Source of the DNA: a virus
Length of the DNA stretch: 27,350 bases
Virus record (IMG/VR): IMGVR_UViG_3300020418_000036
Span: 1-27,350 of that record
Strand: one strand, 5' to 3'
In this document: positions 13,557-20,950 of the stretch, one piece after another
How the letters are laid out: every line of letters starts with the position of its first letter
Numbering within the stretch: the first letter of the stretch is position 1
The notes under the pieces: generated by a model
What the model was told of the DNA's origin: nothing
What the model saw: only the letters and a program-made list of their open reading frames with translations
Databases searched by the model: none
Program-made: the position numbers and the translations under genes

Positions 13557-15124
13557 CTGAAAGCGAATTCATTAGACACGAACCATGTCCAGACTGTGGC
13601 TCATCTGACGCACTAGCTGTGTATACAGATGGCCATACATTCTGTTTCAGTTGTCAAACTAGGACAGCTGCTAACAAACAAGAAAACAAATTATCCATGC
13701 AAACAAATGTCAACTTCAAAGGTACCGCTCAACGACTCAATAAAAGAAGAATCAGCGAACAGACGTGCGAAAAGTACAAAATCTACAGAGATGAGACATA
13801 CTTACGCTTCCCTTATTTCGATGGCTCTGGACGTATTAAAGGATTCAAAACAAAAACCAAACTAAAATCATTTAAGTATGAAGGACATACTACTGACACT
13901 TTATTTGGTCAGCATTTGTTTCCTAATTCTGGCAAACGTATTGTTATATTCGAGGGTGAGCTAGATGCAGCCTCTGGATACGAGGCAATGAATGGTTGGC
14001 CAATGGTGTCTTTGCCGCATGGTGCAGCAAGTGCAAAAAAAGATGTACAAAAACAAATACCCTTTTTACAGGGATATCAAGAGATTGTTTTATTTTTTGA
14101 TAAAGACGATCAGGGACGCAAGGCGACAGAGCAAGTGGCAGCTGTCTTACCGCAAGGGACAGTTAAGATTGCTCACCTGGAAGATCCGTACAAGGATGCC
14201 AGTGATGCTTTACAGGATAATAATCCAGACGCTATACGCCGTGCGATATGGGATGCGAAACCTTATAGGCCAGATGGAATCGTTGATGGTAAATCTTTAC
14301 TGAATGCAGTAACGACACCAAGTCAACCATGTAATCATGAGTATCCATTTGCTGGTTTACAGGCAATGACCCACGGTATAAGATATGGCGAACTTACAAC
14401 TATTACGGCTGGCACAGGCCAAGGCAAGAGCAGCCTATGTAGAATGCTCGCAACTGAGCTTCTTAACAAAGGAGAGAAAGTAGGCTACATCGCATTAGAA
14501 GAATCTAACAGGCGAACAGCACTTGGACTTATGTCAGTGGCTGTAGGAAAAGCTTTACATTTAGGTGAACATGAATATTCTACTTTGAAAGATGCTTACG
14601 ATAAAACTATCTTGGGTTGGAACCTTTATTTATACGACCATTTTGGCAGTCTATCTGCGGATATTATTTACAACCGTATTGAATATATGGCTCTTGGCCT
14701 GGATATAAAAGTAGTTTTCCTCGACCATCTTAGTATATTGCTGAGTGGATTAGACGGAAATATGGATGAAAGACGCACCATAGACAAGACTATGACTGAC
14801 TTACGTAGTCTTGTTGAGCGTACAGGAATTAAATTATTCTTAGTGTCTCATCTTAGAAGAGCACAAGGAGACAAAGCAGTTGAAGATGGTCAGCGTGTTT
14901 CTATTGGCATGTTACGAGGGTCAGCCAGCATAAGTCAATTATCTGACACAGTCTTAGCACTGGAAAGAGATCAGCAAAACCCAGATGATTGCTCTACATT
15001 ACGTGTGTTGAAAAACAGATACAGTGGAGAGACTGGGGTGGCAGCTGAACTGAAATATGATAAAACTACCTGTAGATTCAATGAAACTAAGAACACAGTT
15101 TTCAATCCCAGCACAGACTTCTGA
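13553..15124 (+). CDS. Primase-helicase (T7 gp4-like)
   Basis: A 523-residue bifunctional replication protein; ATG 13553 overlaps the upstream TGA, so the GTG at 13514 is not needed. The N-terminal zinc finger has Cys12, Cys15, Cys31 and Cys34, the same spacing as T7 gp4. The TOPRIM primase core follows with IFEGELDAASGYEA and LFFDKDDQGRKA. The helicase domain has Walker A GTGQGKSS (Lys292) and Walker B VVFLDHLSILLSG. An in-frame ATG at codon 49 could give a finger-less helicase form as in T7 (gp4B), though no ribosome site is obvious there. Confidence 0.97.
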   Translation: MTESEFIRHEPCPDCGSSDALAVYTDGHTFCFSCQTRTAANKQENKLSMQTNVNFKGTAQRLNKRRISEQTCEKYKIYRDETYLRFPYFDGSGRIKGFKTKTKLKSFKYEGHTTDTLFGQHLFPNSGKRIVIFEGELDAASGYEAMNGWPMVSLPHGAASAKKDVQKQIPFLQGYQEIVLFFDKDDQGRKATEQVAAVLPQGTVKIAHLEDPYKDASDALQDNNPDAIRRAIWDAKPYRPDGIVDGKSLLNAVTTPSQPCNHEYPFAGLQAMTHGIRYGELTTITAGTGQGKSSLCRMLATELLNKGEKVGYIALEESNRRTALGLMSVAVGKALHLGEHEYSTLKDAYDKTILGWNLYLYDHFGSLSADIIYNRIEYMALGLDIKVVFLDHLSILLSGLDGNMDERRTIDKTMTDLRSLVERTGIKLFLVSHLRRAQGDKAVEDGQRVSIGMLRGSASISQLSDTVLALERDQQNPDDCSTLRVLKNRYSGETGVAAELKYDKTTCRFNETKNTVFNPSTDF

Positions 15125-15227
15125 GCTGGATAAATTAAAAAAACCAAACCCACCAAGTAAACAAGCAGTGAAGAAAGCAAAGTTTCGGGATAAAACTTAT
15201 GTCGGAAAAGCAAATGCTCGTATTTGA
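15081..15227 (+). CDS. Possible small basic protein between primase-helicase and polymerase
   Basis: A 48-residue frame from ATG 15081 to TGA 15227 overlaps the end of primase-helicase by 44 nt and the start of the exonuclease gene by 29 nt. It is the only open frame covering the otherwise empty 15125-15198. The product is basic and Pro/Lys-rich (SELDKLKKPNPPSKQAVKKA, ending YVGKANARI). T7 also has tiny genes here (4.3, 4.5). Overlaps and the gap argue for coding; there is no family match I can name. Confidence 0.5.
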   Translation: MKLRTQFSIPAQTSELDKLKKPNPPSKQAVKKAKFRDKTYVGKANARI

Positions 15228-15732
15228 CTGCGAAACAAACGGATTATTGCATGACGTTTCTGAGATACATTGCATCGCCATATACGACAATACGAAAGAG
15301 GAAACCTTCGTATTTAATAATCAAGGTGACCAATCAGGACCAATCACTGAAGCTTTGCATTGGCTCAGTTCGGCTGATGTTCTTGTCGGCCATAACGTTA
15401 TTAATTACGACTTACCTGTTCTTCGGAAAATTTATTCTTGGTTTAATACTAATGCTTCTATTGTTGACACTCTTATCTTATCTCGCTTATATCATCCAAA
15501 CATGATGGAGATAGATAAGAAAAGAAACATAGCAAGAATGCCATTACAGTTGTATGGTAGACATAGCTTAGAAAGTTATGGCTATCGATTACAAGAATAC
15601 AAAGGTGAGTTTGGTAAAACAACAGACTGGCAAAAATGGAGCCAGGAGATGCAAGACTATTGCGTACAAGACGTTAAAGTTACAACTAAATTATGCGAGC
15701 ACTTCCGCCCTTACCTGACTGGTGCACGTTAG
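15199..15732 (+). CDS. DNA polymerase 3'-5' proofreading exonuclease subunit (split T7 gp5)
   Basis: A 177-residue DnaQ-like exonuclease corresponding to the N-terminal domain of T7 gp5. Exo I is VFDCETNG (Asp10, Glu12), Exo II GHNVINYDLPVL (Asn66, Asp71) and Exo III DYCVQDVKVT (Tyr144, Asp148). All metal ligands are present, so proofreading should be intact. The frame ends with TAG just at the exonuclease/polymerase domain boundary. The polymerase domain starts 40 nt upstream of that stop in the -1 frame. The two proteins presumably associate to form the replicative polymerase. Confidence 0.93.
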   Translation: MSEKQMLVFDCETNGLLHDVSEIHCIAIYDNTKEETFVFNNQGDQSGPITEALHWLSSADVLVGHNVINYDLPVLRKIYSWFNTNASIVDTLILSRLYHPNMMEIDKKRNIARMPLQLYGRHSLESYGYRLQEYKGEFGKTTDWQKWSQEMQDYCVQDVKVTTKLCEHFRPYLTGAR

Positions 15733-16955
15733 AACACCAAGTCGCACACATACTTACAGAACAAGAACTTCATGGATGGCAATTCGATGAACAAAAATGT
15801 CAGCAACTTGAATCACATCTCAGAAGAGAGATGGAAGAAGTTACTGGAATATTACAAAAACAATTCCCTCTCATTGGAGGAAAGATGTTCACACCTAAAC
15901 GAAATAACGCATCCCAAGGATATGTCGAGGGAGCAGAGTTACAAAGATTAGTTGAGTTCAATCCAACATCACGAGATCATATAGCATGGATATTAAAGAA
16001 TCGTCTGAAGATTACATTGACTCAGACTACGAAGACTGGGAAACCAATTATAGACGAGATCACTCTGACGGAGATATCGAATCCCTTTTGCAAGTTATGT
16101 GCGAAAGCTTTGGATCTAAAGAAGAAGCTAGGAATGATATCGCAAGGCGTGAACGCATGGCTTCGGCTATGTACGAACTCTAGGATTCATCATCATTGTT
16201 CTGTATCGACAAACACATTTCGATGTGCCCATCGTAAACCAAACGTGGCTCAGTCGCCAGCAGAAAAAGAATTTAGAGAACTATTTACAGCAAGTCCAGG
16301 TAATATAATGGTAGGTGCCGATTTAAGCGGTATCGAGTTACGCATGTTAGCCCATTATCTCGGACGGTATGACGGAGGTCGATACGCAGACATACTACTA
16401 AACGATGATATACATCAAGTTAACGCTGACAAAATAGGAATCACCCGCCGCCAAGTTAAGACTGTGACATATTGCTTTCTTTATGGTGGGGGAAATATAA
16501 AACTAGGTATGAGTTATGATAACTCTTTACAACCCAAGGAAGCCAGTAAAAAAGGATCCGAGATTAGAGCGGCTTACGTTGCTGCAATCCCTGGACTCTC
16601 CGACTTATTGGCAGCGGTTACAGATAAGGCTGCTAATGGTTACCTCTTGGCATGTGACGGACGAAGGGTGCTGGTCGATTCACCGCACAAAGGATTAAAT
16701 TACCTTCTACAATGTTCCGCTGGTATCATCGCAAAACGTTGGATGGTAATAGCAAACGACCAACTACAACCCTTTCACACTAAACAACTTGCGTTCATAC
16801 ACGATGAATTGCAATACGAATGTAATCCAAAATATACAGAAGAGGTAAAACAACAACTTGAAAACTCAGCAGTTAACGCTGGAGTGTATTACAAGTTACG
16901 CTGCCCAATTGCAGCAGAAGCAAAGTCAGGAAACAACTGGAGCGAAGTCCACTAG
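15693..16955 (+). CDS. Family A DNA polymerase, polymerase domain (split T7 gp5)
   Basis: A 420-residue polymerase domain without exonuclease. Motif A is GADLSGIELRMLAHYL (Asp210), motif B TRRQVKTVTYCFLYGGG (Arg252, Lys256, Tyr260) and motif C FIHDELQYE (His370, Asp371, Glu372). Tyr260 corresponds to T7 Tyr526 and E. coli Pol I Phe762, the residue that affects dideoxynucleotide discrimination. ATG 15693 lies inside the exonuclease gene; the frame is closed upstream by TAA at 15687, so this is a separate translation start or a very short slip window. A canonical slippery heptamer is not seen in the overlap. Confidence 0.94.
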   Translation: MRALPPLPDWCTLEHQVAHILTEQELHGWQFDEQKCQQLESHLRREMEEVTGILQKQFPLIGGKMFTPKRNNASQGYVEGAELQRLVEFNPTSRDHIAWILKNRLKITLTQTTKTGKPIIDEITLTEISNPFCKLCAKALDLKKKLGMISQGVNAWLRLCTNSRIHHHCSVSTNTFRCAHRKPNVAQSPAEKEFRELFTASPGNIMVGADLSGIELRMLAHYLGRYDGGRYADILLNDDIHQVNADKIGITRRQVKTVTYCFLYGGGNIKLGMSYDNSLQPKEASKKGSEIRAAYVAAIPGLSDLLAAVTDKAANGYLLACDGRRVLVDSPHKGLNYLLQCSAGIIAKRWMVIANDQLQPFHTKQLAFIHDELQYECNPKYTEEVKQQLENSAVNAGVYYKLRCPIAAEAKSGNNWSEVH

Positions 16956-17292
16956 ACAATGCAGTATATGTAAAGATTTTAAATTATTATCAAATTTTAA
17001 AATATCTAATACAACTCCAAAAAAAATACATTATAAGAGTTTTTGTAAAAGTTGTGACAGTAAAATATCAAAAGATCGTAGAGAGATACGTAAGAATGCA
17101 CCACCACAGTCAGAACAATGTGACTTATGTGGCAAAGTGTGTAAGACATATTTAGATCATTGTCATAACTCATTATTATTTAGAGGGTGGTTGTGTAACG
17201 AATGCAACACTGGTCTAGGTAAATTTAATGAAGATACAAATTTACTCAAAAAAGCAATAACTTATTTAAACCCGAATGAAACTACTAATTGA
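16858..17292 (+). CDS. Endonuclease VII-like HNH/zinc nuclease, non-ATG start
   Basis: A recombination endonuclease VII (T4 gp49) family protein. The core has CDLCG (Cys88, Cys91), YLDHCHNS (Asp100, His101), and FRGWLCNECNTGLGKF (Cys113, Cys116, Asn117), matching the zinc ligands and catalytic Asp/His/Asn of the family. An extra N-terminal zinc ribbon (CSIC and CKSC) precedes it. No in-frame ATG exists; TTG at 16858 or 16909 are candidate starts, both inside the polymerase gene, and numbering here uses 16858. Such genes are often free-standing homing-type nucleases beside polymerases; a resolvase role duplicating endonuclease I is the alternative. Confidence 0.8.
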   Translation: MKTQQLTLECITSYAAQLQQKQSQETTGAKSTRQCSICKDFKLLSNFKISNTTPKKIHYKSFCKSCDSKISKDRREIRKNAPPQSEQCDLCGKVCKTYLDHCHNSLLFRGWLCNECNTGLGKFNEDTNLLKKAITYLNPNETTN

Positions 17293-18040
17293 CTGCGACT
17301 ACATAGTATACAAATGCTGTGCAGCTGCTGAGACTGAAATTGATTTTGGTGATGATGTTATATTAGTCACCTCATTATTTACTGAGGCATACAGATGTGT
17401 ACAGAGAGAACTTGATAAGATAAAAAAAGATTTTCCTTTTGCAGAAGATATACTTTTATTTTTTACAAGTCCTAATAATTTTAGGAAAAAAATTCTACCT
17501 GAATATAAAGGTCATCGCAACAGAAAAAAACCCTGTGGATTCAAAAGAGTTATAAATCAACTCAAAAAAGATTATAAAGTAATAGTTAAACCTACACTTG
17601 AGGCTGATGACAGTCTTGGTATTTATGCTACAAAGTGGAAAGGTAATATCATTGTTTCACCTGATAAGGATATGAGACAAATACCAGGCAAACTGTATGA
17701 CTTTAATGAAACCATAGATATCACACCTGAAGAAGGTGCAATGTGGCATCTCACACAGACACTTTCTGGAGATAACACAGATGGATATAGTGGTGTACCA
17801 GGCATTGGTATTAAACGTGCAGAAAAAATTTTCAAAGAAAAAGGATATACCTGGCGAGCAGTCGTAGAAACCTTTGAAGATAAAGGCATGACTGAAAATG
17901 ATGCATTAGTAAATGCAAGACTTGCACGAATACTTACAACTGACGATTACGATCATGAGAAAAAAGAACCAATCCTTTGGACCCCCGCCACCAATTACCA
18001 AGTTAACAATGGATCAAGACTTGAAGCTACGCCAGCTTGA
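17276..18040 (+). CDS. 5'-3' exonuclease (T7 gp6-like, FEN family)
   Basis: A 254-residue FEN/PIN-type exonuclease that removes RNA primers and degrades host DNA. The start KLLIDCDYIVYKCC holds the first metal-binding Asp. EADDSLG and SPDKDMRQIPG carry further acidic ligands, and SGDNTDGYSGVPGIGIKRAEKI is the helix-three-turn-helix DNA-binding segment. The length is somewhat shorter than T7 gp6 (about 300). ATG 17276 overlaps the nuclease gene upstream by 17 nt and the next gene overlaps its 3' end. Confidence 0.93.
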   Translation: MKLLIDCDYIVYKCCAAAETEIDFGDDVILVTSLFTEAYRCVQRELDKIKKDFPFAEDILLFFTSPNNFRKKILPEYKGHRNRKKPCGFKRVINQLKKDYKVIVKPTLEADDSLGIYATKWKGNIIVSPDKDMRQIPGKLYDFNETIDITPEEGAMWHLTQTLSGDNTDGYSGVPGIGIKRAEKIFKEKGYTWRAVVETFEDKGMTENDALVNARLARILTTDDYDHEKKEPILWTPATNYQVNNGSRLEATPA

Positions 18041-18260
18041 AATCATGTTAGCTAAACCAGAGACAAGGAAAGAAGATATTGCAACCGTTATGATTGCATT
18101 ACAAGAACAAGCCTTTGTCTTATCTAATTGTATAGAAAACCTTATAAAGAAATGGCCAAAACCACCAACGACCAAGGACCATCGTACTACAGAAGAGGGC
18201 CTATTGATGTTTGGGATTTTGTTAGACAACAAGAACTCGGATTCCACCTCGGAAACGTAA
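18009..18260 (+). CDS. Small protein of unknown function
   Basis: An 83-residue protein from ATG 18009; an in-frame start at 17913 would run deep into the exonuclease gene and is not favoured. The first 50 residues are helical (DLKLRQLEIMLAKPETRKED, then IATVMIALQEQAFVLSNCIE). The C-terminal third overlaps the next gene by 109 nt in another frame. It may interact with the neighbouring nucleotide-metabolism proteins, but nothing in the sequence identifies a function. Confidence 0.5.
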   Translation: MDQDLKLRQLEIMLAKPETRKEDIATVMIALQEQAFVLSNCIENLIKKWPKPPTTKDHRTTEEGLLMFGILLDNKNSDSTSET

Positions 18261-18400
18261 TTAAATATGTATGTCGAGCTGGTTACAAAGACAATGACAT
18301 AGAAGATTTATCAAAAGCAATCCACTACTTATCAAATGAAATCGAATATAGAACCGCAAAAAATTGCGAGAACTGGGAGAGTACAATCCTGGATAGATAA
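18152..18400 (+). CDS. DUF3310 protein, possible nucleotide-metabolism role
   Basis: An 82-residue protein starting at ATG 18152 (MAKTTNDQGPSYYRRGPIDV). An upstream in-frame start at 18128 would add eight residues. The motif ELGFHLGNVIKYVCRAGYKD followed by DLSKAIHYLSNEIEY is the conserved DUF3310 core, shared with the C-terminal part of T7 gp1.7, a nucleotide kinase. The kinase role is not established for short DUF3310 proteins, but the place just before ribonucleotide reductase fits dNTP metabolism. It overlaps both neighbours. Confidence 0.82.
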   Translation: MAKTTNDQGPSYYRRGPIDVWDFVRQQELGFHLGNVIKYVCRAGYKDNDIEDLSKAIHYLSNEIEYRTAKNCENWESTILDR

Positions 18401-19742
18401 CCCTGGTTCTCGTTTACCAGTTAGTTGTACAATCTTCGTAGTAGAAGACTCAATGGAGGGTCCAAATGGTATCGAAAAGAGCTGGAGATTTGTGTCGCAT
18501 GCTCTTCGCTTTGGAGCGGGAGTTGCAGTCCACCTGTCGAAACTTAGGCCAAAAGGAACAACAACAAATAAGGGACCTGATTCGCTCGTTGCGAGCGGAC
18601 CTGTCTCATTCGCAAAAATCTACTCAACATTAAATGAAATTCTTAGAAGGGGTGGCACCTACCGTAATGGTGCGTGTGTTATTCATCTCGATATTACACA
18701 TCCCGATATTCTTGATTTTATCGAAGCTCCCAGGCATGAACTTCCCTGGATCAAAAGATGCATCGATCTCGAAGCCCAAGACTGGTATAATTCAAAACCT
18801 GAAGTCAAGGAAGCAATACTTAGAGGAATTGCAAGCGGAGACATTTGGCTCAATAAAATAAAATACGATGAACAAGGACAAAGAATATACAGCAACGTCT
18901 GTCTTGAAGTTTACTTGCCCTCACGAGGGACTTGCTTGTTACAGCACGTCAATCTCGGTGCCTGTCGTATCGGCGACTTACGGCAGAGTTTCCGTGAAGG
19001 TATGCAATCTCTGTGCGATCTCCATAGTCGGACAGGCGTTGGAGAATCTGGAGAATACCTTTCACCAGATGTCGATAGACAAGTCGGACTCGGCATGCTC
19101 GGTCTGGCCAACTTCCTCAAAATCAATAATATAACTTATAAAGAGTTTGGTGAAGGTTTAGAAGCTATTAACAATGGCAACATAACTGATACACTAGCTG
19201 GATTTGCTGCGAGAGAGTTATACATAGGTCTTGAGGAAGCAAGCAACGCAGCAAGACAACACAACATGGTGCGAGCTTTTGCCATAGCTCCAACTGCATC
19301 ATGTTCATATAGAAGTAGAGATTTACAAGGTTATACTTGCACACCAGAAATAGCTCCTCCTATTGCTAGAACAGTAGACAGAGATTCGGGCGAATTTGGT
19401 GTAGAAAGGGTGGAATATGGCAACGTTGAGATCGCATCCGAGGTCGGGTGGGAGAATTATAAAAAGGTAGCAGATCAGATAATGATTATGCTTCATAGAA
19501 CTGGTTTGCTTCATGGCTATAGCTTCAACTCTTGGAGTGATATGGTGACTTACGATGAGGCATTTGTAGACGAGTGGCTTAAAAGCCCACAAACGTCCCT
19601 CTATTATGCATTACAAGTAATGGGTGACGTTCAGGATAAATCAGATGCCTACGCTGCACTAGATCAGTCCGATGTTGACGCATACTTGGAGGACATAATG
19701 AGCAATAAACCCGATGAAATAGCTTGTGACTGTCAACAATGA
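18336..19742 (+). CDS. nrdA-like: Ribonucleotide reductase class I-like alpha subunit
   Basis: A compact 468-residue catalytic subunit that reduces ribonucleotides for phage DNA synthesis. Cys31 (PVSC) and Cys200 (GTCLL) are the redox pair, and Asn187-Cys189-Glu191 (SNVCLEV) is the catalytic triad with the thiyl Cys. Tyr423-Tyr424 in SLYYALQ matches the Tyr730-Tyr731 radical-transfer pair of class I enzymes. The tail has a CDC pair (464, 466) for re-reduction. There is no ATP-cone. Related cyanopodovirus enzymes were long annotated class II; the YY pair and the adjacent beta gene favour class I. ATG 18336 overlaps DUF3310 by 65 nt; the start is uncertain. Confidence 0.9.
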   Translation: MKSNIEPQKIARTGRVQSWIDNPGSRLPVSCTIFVVEDSMEGPNGIEKSWRFVSHALRFGAGVAVHLSKLRPKGTTTNKGPDSLVASGPVSFAKIYSTLNEILRRGGTYRNGACVIHLDITHPDILDFIEAPRHELPWIKRCIDLEAQDWYNSKPEVKEAILRGIASGDIWLNKIKYDEQGQRIYSNVCLEVYLPSRGTCLLQHVNLGACRIGDLRQSFREGMQSLCDLHSRTGVGESGEYLSPDVDRQVGLGMLGLANFLKINNITYKEFGEGLEAINNGNITDTLAGFAARELYIGLEEASNAARQHNMVRAFAIAPTASCSYRSRDLQGYTCTPEIAPPIARTVDRDSGEFGVERVEYGNVEIASEVGWENYKKVADQIMIMLHRTGLLHGYSFNSWSDMVTYDEAFVDEWLKSPQTSLYYALQVMGDVQDKSDAYAALDQSDVDAYLEDIMSNKPDEIACDCQQ

Positions 19743-20452
19743 ACCCCTACGAAAAATTATTAAATAGAAAAAGAACCTGGACACCAGTACAAACCACCAA
19801 AGGAAAATTTAAACATGGAGCAGAAGAAACCATCTACCGTGCTCTTGCAATACGCCACATGGAATTACCAGTTGGCGACTTTATATCAGAAGCAATCTCT
19901 GAGATTCCTGACAAAGCTAAAAAACTTTTGGAGTCAAATGTAAAGGATGAGATAAAGCATGACCTTGCTCTTGGATACATCACCAACGCTCATGGCGTTA
20001 ATGACAAAGCAGAAGCCGAGGCACTACGCCTACGAGATGCCTGGTTATCACATCCTGATCATACGATAGCTAAAGCACTAGTAATAGAAAGAGCTATATT
20101 TTTCGTGCTATTACCTATGTTTAGATTTAATGGTGATGCTGGATTAGCAACAGTGTCAGCAGATATATCAAGAGATGAGCAAGTACATGTAGCTACTAAC
20201 TCATTAGTATGTGCAGAGTTAGGATTAAGACCTAGCCAGTCACTAGACAAACTTAGAAAAGCAACAATAAATTGGATTATGCAACCATTGTCTATGGAGC
20301 ATGACGATAAATATTTAAGCAAAAAATTTTGGCTGGATGCGAGTGATCGCCTCATGTATGAAGGTAAAGCTCCACAGCTAAATGGTACCAAAGCTGGAAG
20401 AATGCCAGCATTTTTTGAACATGACAACAGAAATCTCCCTAGCTACGCTTAA
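19739..20452 (+). CDS. nrdB-like: Ribonucleotide reductase class I beta subunit, Tyr-less
   Basis: A 237-residue ferritin-like protein, translationally coupled to alpha by ATGA. Metal-ligand motifs are EIKHD (Glu71, His74), IERAIFF (Glu117) and RDEQVH (Glu147, His150), with Glu42 as a likely first carboxylate. In E. coli NrdB the radical Tyr122 is seven residues after Glu115; here that position is Leu78, so a stable tyrosyl radical cannot form there. The C-terminus keeps a Tyr (RNLPSYA) that could relay the radical like Tyr356. It is shorter than bacterial NrdB (about 375). From memory, a reannotation of cyanophage RNR described such Tyr-less beta subunits. Confidence 0.87.
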   Translation: MNPYEKLLNRKRTWTPVQTTKGKFKHGAEETIYRALAIRHMELPVGDFISEAISEIPDKAKKLLESNVKDEIKHDLALGYITNAHGVNDKAEAEALRLRDAWLSHPDHTIAKALVIERAIFFVLLPMFRFNGDAGLATVSADISRDEQVHVATNSLVCAELGLRPSQSLDKLRKATINWIMQPLSMEHDDKYLSKKFWLDASDRLMYEGKAPQLNGTKAGRMPAFFEHDNRNLPSYA

Positions 20453-20612
20453 ATTACACAACGAGCGATTAGATAAATTACTAACAAGGCTAGAGGAAAA
20501 TTTTGGTTGGAAACCTATCCATCCTAAAGAAGACGTACAGACCATCATGTACAGAGCTGGACAAGCCAGCGTAATTGATTACATAAAATCCATAATGGAG
20601 GAAGAAATCTAA
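20421..20612 (+). CDS. Small helical protein upstream of virion genes
   Basis: A 63-residue protein from ATG 20421 (MTTEISLATLKLHNERLDKL), inside the end of the beta-subunit gene. It continues LLTRLEENFGWKPIHPKEDV and ends in an acidic helix (IKSIMEEEI). It is probably a helix-turn-helix bundle without clear DNA-binding features. T7 genes 6.5-7 occupy the same position and are small. Its stop overlaps the next start (TAATG). Confidence 0.6.
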   Translation: MTTEISLATLKLHNERLDKLLTRLEENFGWKPIHPKEDVQTIMYRAGQASVIDYIKSIMEEEI

Positions 20613-20950
20613 TGTGTGCACCAGTCATACCATTAATTAGTGCTATAGGTGGTTTAGCAACAGCCGCCTCATCACTAGGAATACTAGGAGGAAATAGAAA
20701 TAGACAGACTCAACCAACAAGAACAATGACCCCACCTCCTACAGTACAGGGTCCAGGACCAGCTGCATCAGCTGCTGGAGATGACGAAAAAACTAAGAAG
20801 GTTGATGAGTCAATCAAGATCCAACAAAACGCAAAACAAAAAAGAGATAAGCAAACAGTTAAGAAAGGACTTGCATCTCTTGGAGCGGCATCAGCAGTTA
20901 ATACAGGTGTAGATAGCACCCCAGCTGGCGGAGTTAATACAGGAACATGA
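20612..20950 (+). CDS. Putative tail/virion assembly protein (T7 gp7.3-like)
   Basis: A 112-residue protein starting at ATG 20612. It has a small hydrophobic Ala/Gly N-terminus (PLISAIGGLATAASSLGILG), a Pro/Gln-rich linker, and a basic helical part (KIQQNAKQKRDKQTVKKGLA). A Gly/Thr-rich end follows. It lies immediately upstream of the portal gene, the place of T7 gene 7.3, whose product is a small virion protein of about 100 residues needed for tail assembly and adsorption. The assignment is by size, low-complexity composition and synteny. Confidence 0.6.
   Translation: MCAPVIPLISAIGGLATAASSLGILGGNRNRQTQPTRTMTPPPTVQGPGPAASAAGDDEKTKKVDESIKIQQNAKQKRDKQTVKKGLASLGAASAVNTGVDSTPAGGVNTGT

Noticed and set aside
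15690-15732. Programmed -1 frameshift joining exonuclease and polymerase
   Set aside because: The only possible window is 43 nt and no X-XXY-YYZ heptamer in the right register was found; separate initiation at ATG 15693 is simpler.
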